In this document: positions 59,654 through 64,000 of the stretch, piece after piece | Layout of the letters: each line of letters begins with the position of its first letter | Position numbering within the stretch: the first letter of the stretch is position 1 | Assembly (NCBI GenBank): GCA_964629225.1 | Contig: CAZVQC010000005.1 | Span: 38,909 to 102,908, forward strand | Direction of reading: 5' to 3' | Origin: RUG14199 sp964629225 | Lineage (GTDB): Bacteria; Bacillota; Clostridia; Oscillospirales; CAG-272 | Length of the DNA: 64,000 nucleotides | Translations under genes and position numbers: made by a program | Notes under the pieces: generated by a model | What the model saw: the letters and a program-made list of their open reading frames with translations, nothing else | The model's database searches: none | Told to the model about the DNA's origin: nothing

Positions 59654-62071
59654 TCAATTGAAGTTGACCGCCCTCTTAGCACCGGGGGTAGCCCACTCTA
59701 AGAAGTCCGTGTACCATCTCATTGGGTCAATATTATTATTGTATCCGTACGAAATATTAACCGGATGCTCCTTACTCAACATATAGTTGCAATGATCCTC
59801 ATGAACCACATTATTTTCGTCCTTCCACGTCCTGATATGAGTCATATAATAGCCGTCAGGCTCAGTAGTGCTTGAAATGTATTTAAACAATCTGTCATAG
59901 CCCGTCCTGACAAGTTCGGTGTTCCACTGAGAAGTACCGTGCGATGCCGACACACCGAGGAAGTCCGCAAGGACTCTGACCTCCTTGATCCTTCTTTGGT
60001 ACGTTCCGTTATTGCCAACAGCAGCCAAAGCATTGTCAAACAGCTCAACGATCTTTGCATAGTTCTCTCTGTAATACTTGCGGTTCACCATCTCCCAAGG
60101 AGCATCGGTATTGTTGATCCAGCAGGTATTGAGGTTTGCAGCCTCCTCAGCCATCATGGCATATTCCTTGATATAACTCCAAGCATCACCGTAAACTGTC
60201 TCAAGATAGTGATCCATAAACAGCTCATACTCGGCATCGCTCATATAAGGATCCCAAAGCAGCTCTGCGATAAGATACTCCTTCAGTTTTTCAAAGCCGT
60301 AAGAGAAGTTAGTATCGTCATAAAGTGCCGTCTGTCCTTCCGAGTAGACCCCGTCCACGCCCACCTCTGCAAGATAGCGGATATCTTTTCTTATAACATC
60401 CAGCATGGGAGACGAAACAGCATAGTAGTGATAGTTGGTGGGATAGTACCAGAAGTAGACCTTAAAGCTCTTGCCGTTTTCACTTCTCAGTCTCTGTTGC
60501 TCGGCAAGTTCGGTGAACTTCTTTATCTGAACCGCATCCGTCTGGTTCTTACCGTCGAAATATGTAATGTAGTGGTCTTCAAGATCGGGATTCCCGGGAC
60601 CATATTTATTGGTCAATTTGTTATTTTCCTTAAGGAAATCAACTATCTGTCCCGCAACCTGACACTCGTTGCTGTTAATGGAATGGTTATTACAGCCGTT
60701 ACCGCAATAACAAACTATAACATTCTCAACGGGGACTACCGTCTTAGGTAAAGAATGGTCGTAGAGGATGCAGAATACGCTGAGATAGTCTTGATTATTA
60801 TTACAAACCCTGCCATACTTCTGCTGTATGTAAAGCGCCACCTGATTTACAAAGCTAAGATAAACACCGTTAAAGCCGCCCTCGTATTTGTACCCTGCTT
60901 TGCAAGTTTCACAAGTACAGCACAAAAGAGTATCGTTCATGGAGCAAGATATCTGGGTGAAGTCTTTGCTGAAATTATACCCGCCATTTATAACATACTT
61001 AGTAATAACATCGTCAATAGAATTCTTGACCTTTTCAAATATTTGCGCACCGGCGGTAGTTGTCACCGACAGACAAGGGTTATCGCTGAGTTCGTATGCC
61101 CCGGTGTAAGGACCGATGGAGTGAGCATTGTGGGGTCCGGAACGTCCAAATCCCCAGCCGAATTTAACATTGTCAACTCCGGCTTGTTGCTCTCTGGTGT
61201 TCATCTTACGCTGCATTGCTCCGTTTTCGGTGGATTTCAATGCAGTACCGAGGGAAGCTCTGTATTCAAAACCGGGCGTCTCCGTAACGTTGAGACCGGG
61301 CTTAAGGTCAACATTGACTCCTTTTTCCTGATAGCGAAGAGCCTCACCCGTGTCATCAATACCGAGCCAACGGTGTCCGAAATAGTCCTCAATGAAGGTC
61401 ATTCCCGCATAGAGCATTCCCGCTCTCTTAGAGGAGGCGGAAAGCCAAACGTCACCGCTTTCGTCAATGCGGATATTGAAGCCTTCGTCACCGTAGTCCA
61501 CGTTGTTTTCAACGCAGTGGATAAAATGACTGTAAACGCTGGTCGCTGCGCTCTCCTCTGTAATAATATTACTAGGGCAAATATCAGTTACGGTAGAAAG
61601 ATAACCGCGGAACTTTCTGACTCCGAAATGGAAGGAATTATTGATAGTTTCGGGATCAGGATTCGGCCCTTCTGGGGAAGCGACAAGTGCCTGAGGCATG
61701 GTAATAACGTAATCACTGAGGGACACACCGTTAATAGAAACAACAGGCTTCTCATTAACAGCCGGTGTCGAGTCAACGCTGTCGATCGCACCGCCGAGAT
61801 ACTGGCGGAGACGGAGGGCGTCCAATGTGGTGATCTTGCCGTCACCGGTAACATCGCCGTTACCCTTGTTAAAGAAAGCGCCATCCAATGATCCGGAAAG
61901 GTATTTTCTTACGAGAAGAACGTCCTTTGCGGTGACCTTGGAATCGTTGTTGACATCACCCTTGACACTGCTTGCGCTTGCAGTAGTAACACCTTCGGCG
62001 GCAATTGAAATGACCGCTGTGGATGAAAGGAGCATCACAGCTACAAGAATGATGGATATGAGCCTCTTCAT
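59654..62071 (-). CDS. Secreted dockerin protein with DUF4838 domain
   Basis: 805 residues. Signal peptide at 1-25 (MKRLISIILVAVMLLSS, cut after SIAA). A type I dockerin at about 38-98 with two calcium loops, GDVNNDSKVTAKD and GDVTGDGKITTLD, each followed by a LxxRxYLxG helix; the second loop lacks the third-position Asn/Asp. Then a large domain of DUF4838 type, a family linked to glycan-degrading loci and GH20-like folds, including FYGHRWLG-like EDYFGHRWLG and a CETCKAGYK segment. Predicted to be docked on a cohesin scaffold at the surface; no scaffoldin here. N-terminal dockerins are the less common arrangement. AAGGAAGTG before the ATG, own promoter and terminator. Confidence 0.85.
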   Translation of the reverse strand: MKRLISIILVAVMLLSSTAVISIAAEGVTTASASSVKGDVNNDSKVTAKDVLLVRKYLSGSLDGAFFNKGNGDVTGDGKITTLDALRLRQYLGGAIDSVDSTPAVNEKPVVSINGVSLSDYVITMPQALVASPEGPNPDPETINNSFHFGVRKFRGYLSTVTDICPSNIITEESAATSVYSHFIHCVENNVDYGDEGFNIRIDESGDVWLSASSKRAGMLYAGMTFIEDYFGHRWLGIDDTGEALRYQEKGVNVDLKPGLNVTETPGFEYRASLGTALKSTENGAMQRKMNTREQQAGVDNVKFGWGFGRSGPHNAHSIGPYTGAYELSDNPCLSVTTTAGAQIFEKVKNSIDDVITKYVINGGYNFSKDFTQISCSMNDTLLCCTCETCKAGYKYEGGFNGVYLSFVNQVALYIQQKYGRVCNNNQDYLSVFCILYDHSLPKTVVPVENVIVCYCGNGCNNHSINSNECQVAGQIVDFLKENNKLTNKYGPGNPDLEDHYITYFDGKNQTDAVQIKKFTELAEQQRLRSENGKSFKVYFWYYPTNYHYYAVSSPMLDVIRKDIRYLAEVGVDGVYSEGQTALYDDTNFSYGFEKLKEYLIAELLWDPYMSDAEYELFMDHYLETVYGDAWSYIKEYAMMAEEAANLNTCWINNTDAPWEMVNRKYYRENYAKIVELFDNALAAVGNNGTYQRRIKEVRVLADFLGVSASHGTSQWNTELVRTGYDRLFKYISSTTEPDGYYMTHIRTWKDENNVVHEDHCNYMLSKEHPVNISYGYNNNIDPMRWYTDFLEWATPGAKRAVNFN

Positions 62072-62180
62072 TAGTTCACTTCCTTAAGTAATTTGATTTG
62101 GATACGCTTGGGCACGAAAAAACCGGTCACACCAATGACTTCTCTTCCTCAAAAGCAGTAATGCGACTAGATTATGTTCT

Positions 62181-62209
62181 ATTTTAACACAATAATTGGA
62201 AAAATGCAA
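62181..62209 (-). promoter_or_regulatory. Promoter of the dockerin gene
   Basis: Minus-strand TTGCAT (62204-62209), 17-base spacer, TAAAAT (62181-62186), giving a leader of about 100 nt. No obvious operator. Confidence 0.68.
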
Positions 62210-62460
62210 TAGTAAAAAGGAAAATATTGAAAAATTCCCGTCGTTTTGCCCATCGTTTCGTGCGGCGAAGATTTTTCGGGCTATTCCACATTCGGTATTA
62301 GAAAGATTGCGAGGCAATGCACTCCGTAGCCTCAATACCATCATACCGAAATCACCTCAACAGGACGTTTTCACTGCGGCGAAAAGTGACCTTATTCCCA
62401 CCATCCGCCCCCTCACCGGTCAGCGCACCGGCGAAGCAGAGCGAGAACAAGATACCCCCC

Positions 62461-62575
62461 CGTCCGAAAATGCCCGAACGGGGAAAACACTCAGTAAAAA
62501 ACATGCCCGAAGGTTTTTTTGAAGGGGTGTGGGGGGACTTTTTTTGCAAAAAAAGTCCCCCCACAAAAATCCCCC
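62461..62575 (+). repeat. Dispersed intergenic repeat, copy E (best preserved)
   Basis: CGTCCGAAAATGCCCGAACG, GGGAAAACACTCAGTAAAAA, CATGCCCGAAGG, T7, GAAGGGGTGTGGGG, palindrome ACTTTTTTTGCAAAAAAAGT inside a GGGGGG/CCCCCC pair, then ACAAAAATCCCCC. Repeated almost exactly at 62671. Confidence 0.85.
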
Positions 62576-62660
62576 AAAACCGCTCCAAAAGTTTTTTGGA
62601 GGGGGTGTGGGGGGGGACTTTTTTGCAAAAAAGACTCCCCCACAAAAAAACACCGAGAAA
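62576..62660 (+). repeat. Dispersed intergenic repeat, copy F (5' truncated)
   Basis: Begins in the T-rich linker (CCAAAAGTTTTTTGGAGGGG) and keeps the palindrome ACTTTTTTGCAAAAAAG between G-rich and C-rich arms and the ACAAAAA tail. Lies between copies E and G. Confidence 0.75.
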
Positions 62661-62670
62661 AAAAGAAGCC

Positions 62671-62784
62671 CGTCCGAAAATGCCCGAACGGGGAAAACAC
62701 TCAGTAAAAAACATGCCCGAAGGTTTTTTTGAAGGGGTGTGGGGGGGACTTTTTTGCAAAAAAGTCCCCCCCACAAAAATCCCC
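62671..62784 (+). repeat. Dispersed intergenic repeat, copy G
   Basis: 114 bases nearly identical to 62461-62575, shifted by 210 bases; differences are confined to homopolymer lengths in the G-, T- and C-runs. Frames crossing E-F-G on either strand are repeat artefacts. Confidence 0.85.
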
Positions 62785-62811
62785 AAAAAAACACTCCCCC
62801 AAAATTCCAAC

Positions 62812-62838
62812 AAAAAAACAGCCGCAAAGCGGCTGTTT
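62812..62838 (-). terminator. Terminator of the small membrane protein gene
   Basis: AAACAGCCGC (62816-62825), AAA loop, GCGGCTGTTT (62829-62838); minus-strand T7 from 62812-62818. Seven bases after the stop codon. Confidence 0.88.
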
Positions 62839-62844
62839 GTAAGA

Positions 62845-63141
62845 TCAAAACGATGAAAGAGCGGCAGTAACGCTGGAACTGCGAATAACCGCAAAGTAAA
62901 ACAAATAAGAAACGCCGAACAGAACCGTAGTGAGAATGAAGATAACCCCCACATAGGCAAAAAGAAACCAAAGCTGTTTTTGAGTCTTTCTGCCAAGGTA
63001 GAAACCGACGGCGGAAATGATGACACCGAGAGGAGCAAGAAGCAAAAAGAACTCGTTGGGAAGGTCCGAGAAGAAACCGGAAGACGACAACCTAACCGCA
63101 AGCGGAATGAAGTTAATATTAAGTAGCCTATGGATCAGCAA
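62845..63141 (-). CDS. Hypothetical small membrane protein
   Basis: 98 residues if started at TTG 63141, which has AAGGAGG eight bases upstream; a GTG at 63150 overlaps that ribosome site. Three hydrophobic segments: about residues 26-45 (NEFFLLLAPLGVIISAVGFY), 52-70 and 71-90 of the read; a GRKTQKQ basic loop between the first two. No family recognised. Gene status is supported by promoter, leader hairpin, strong ribosome site and terminator. Confidence 0.65.
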   Translation of the reverse strand: MLIHRLLNINFIPLAVRLSSSGFFSDLPNEFFLLLAPLGVIISAVGFYLGRKTQKQLWFLFAYVGVIFILTTVLFGVSYLFYFAVIRSSSVTAALSSF

Positions 63142-63167
63142 AACGGACACCTCCTTGCTCTCGGCAT

Positions 63168-63191
63168 CGCAGATTTTTCTTAATATCTGCG
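63168..63191 (-). promoter_or_regulatory. Leader hairpin before the small membrane protein
   Basis: CGCAGAT (63168-63174) pairs with ATCTGCG (63185-63191) around a 10-base A/T loop, ending 12 bases before the AAGGAGG site. Confidence 0.5.
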
Positions 63192-63248
63192 TAAATTTGA
63201 TGGAAAAAAACAGACCTATGTTGGGTCAAGTCCTGATCCACCATAGTA

Positions 63249-63277
63249 ATTATACAGCATCTTAAAAAGAAAAGCAA
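63249..63277 (-). promoter_or_regulatory. Promoter of the small membrane protein gene
   Basis: Minus-strand TTGCTT (63272-63277), 17-base spacer, TATAAT (63249-63254). Confidence 0.7.
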
Positions 63278-63394
63278 TAGTTTTTAGAATATTTTATTAA
63301 TTTTTTATTCTCCATACGCACAAACAAAAATGTTCGTAAAAGCCCGAACGTGGAATGAACAAAGCACAACGAGGAAAAAGCTCGCCATTTAGTG

Positions 63395-63490
63395 CCTCTC
63401 GGAACGGTGAAAAATACTCACAGAAAAACCACCAAAGTTTTTGGGAGCGGATCGGGCTTCGGAAAAGTCCACACCGCTCCTCAAAAAACA
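63395..63490 (+). repeat. Dispersed intergenic repeat, copy H (degenerate)
   Basis: CTCGGAACGGTGAAAAATACTCACAG module split from 63398, then AAAGTTTTTGGGAGCGG and a loosely paired CGGTGTGGAC-type right arm ending GCTCCTCAAAAAAC. Sits directly beside the hairpin at 63491. Confidence 0.55.
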
Positions 63491-63512
63491 CAGCACGGCT
63501 TTAGCCGTGCTG
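63491..63512 (-). terminator. Hairpin, probable end of the rRNA transcript
   Basis: CAGCACGGC (63491-63499), TTTA loop, GCCGTGCTG (63504-63512), perfect 9-bp stem. About 185 bases beyond the 23S 3' end; on the minus strand it is followed by TGTTTTTTGAG, a T-run typical of a terminator. Confidence 0.7.
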
Positions 63513-63554
63513 CGCAAAAAGAAGGGTGGTATGAAAAATGAAACGCAAATTCAG

Positions 63555-63699
63555 GACTGCCGAAGCAGTCAAGTTAAGCAATACCGGCACAAAGTGCCGT
63601 AACACAAGACCCAAAAGGGTCAAACACAATTAATGAGAAAGCCCATTGAGAACCGAAAAGAATGAGTGAGACACAACAATCAAGAGAACTATGCAGTTC
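63555..63699 (-). repeat. Series of small perfect hairpins downstream of 23S rRNA
   Basis: GACTGC/GCAGTC (63555-63570, CGAA loop), CGGCAC/GTGCCG (63585-63599, AAA loop), GACCC/GGGTC (63608-63621, AAAA loop) and GAACT/AGTTC (63686-63699, ATGC loop) at the 23S end. No 5S rRNA sequence was found here. Confidence 0.65.
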
Positions 63700-64000
63700 A
63701 AGCCCTCGGTCTATTAGTATCGGTCAGCTGAACACATTACTGTGCGTACACCTCCGACCTATCAAACTTGTAGTCTTCAAGTGACCTTACCAGCTTAAAG
63801 CTGTGGGATATCTTATCTTGAGGTACGTTTCACGCTTAGATGCTTTCAGCGTTTATCGCATCCGCACGCGGCTACTCAGCTATGCACTTGGCAGTACAAC
63901 TGATGCACCGGTGGTGCGTCCGACCCGGTCCTCTCGTACTAAGGTCAGCTCCTCTCAAATATCCTGCGCCCACGACAGATAGGGACCGAACTGTCTCACG
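63697..64000 (-). rRNA. 23S ribosomal RNA, 3' end (partial)
   Basis: Reverse complement of the last 300 or so bases of 23S rRNA: it contains the sarcin-ricin region complement (CCTCTCGTACTA), AGATGCTTTCAGCG, and the terminal block CTATTAGTATCGGTCAGCTGAAC typical of Firmicute 23S ends. The 3' end is estimated near 63697 by analogy with other 23S genes. The rest of the gene, and any 16S, lies beyond the window. Confidence 0.95.

Noticed and set aside
62461..62784. CRISPR array
   Set aside because: Only two full repeats and one partial, about 115 bases each, palindromic with long homopolymers and no spacers of uniform size; no cas genes.
62352..63101. Minus-strand frames of 183-249 residues crossing the repeat cluster
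   Set aside because: Their sequence is the translated repeat (runs of Phe, Gly, Lys, Pro repeated twice); repeats are intergenic in all other copies.
63300..63690. 5S rRNA gene after the 23S
   Set aside because: Looked for the conserved 5S blocks in both strands of this stretch by eye and found none.

Overview
The window looks like chromosome from a spore-forming, cellulosome-type Clostridium relative (Firmicutes, class Clostridia; an uncultured gut or rumen Oscillospiraceae/Ruminococcaceae-like lineage is my inference). Evidence: sporulation genes yabP, yabQ, spoVB-like, spoIVB and sigG; the Firmicute-specific L27 N-terminal extension with its Prp protease gene next door; Firmicute gene orders; and a secreted protein with a type I dockerin. 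Almost every gene lies on the minus strand, as does the 23S rRNA, so the minus strand is probably the leading strand. No plasmid, phage, CRISPR array or insertion sequence was seen.

Layout. 1-7.1 kb: one tight minus-strand operon nusB - M22 TsaD paralogue - xseA - xseB - ispA - tlyA - nadK - argR - recN (cut by the window edge) from one strong promoter at 7.05 kb; dxs, usual in this operon, is absent. 7.2-7.6 kb: lone plus-strand membrane protein. 7.7-23.5 kb: minus-strand genes from cdaA through cdaR, an FAD oxidoreductase, rseC-like, recJ, relA/spoT, dtd, hemZ, a uridine kinase-like gene and spoVB-like to hup (own promoter), rqcP, yabP, yabQ and divIC. 23.7-25.6 kb: plus-strand spoIVB and sigG. 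25.8-35.5 kb: rplU-prp-rpmA, then prs-argS-yebC-lgt, rhaB, a cardiolipin synthase and rpsU. 35.9-56 kb: a long housekeeping run from an RNA methyltransferase, dprA, topA, trmFO, plsX, rnc, an Elp3-like radical SAM gene, smc, ftsY, rdgB, yhbY, nadD, yqeK, an LCP ligase and rsfS to leuS. 56-57.4 kb: infC-rpmI-rplT behind an attenuator-type leader. 57.4-64 kb is the accessory part: an intracellular GH29 fucosidase, a dockerin/DUF4838 protein, a small membrane protein, many intergenic repeats, and the 3' end of a 23S rRNA gene.

The core genes link translation (L20, L21, L27, L35, S21, IF3, synthetases, rRNA/tRNA modification), DNA repair (RecN, RecJ, ExoVII, DprA, TopA, SMC), signalling nucleotides ((p)ppGpp and c-di-AMP) and sporulation. 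The accessory part points to plant or host glycan breakdown (fucose, rhamnose, dockerin protein).

The most unusual material is non-coding: a dispersed family of roughly 100-bp repeats in both orientations, each ending in a terminator-like palindrome and confined to intergenic spaces; a pair of GC-rich palindromes; and a string of small perfect hairpins downstream of the 23S gene where a 5S gene would normally sit. Promoter, terminator and start-site calls were made by eye; gene starts were moved downstream or to non-ATG codons where a Shine-Dalgarno site or family alignment demanded it.
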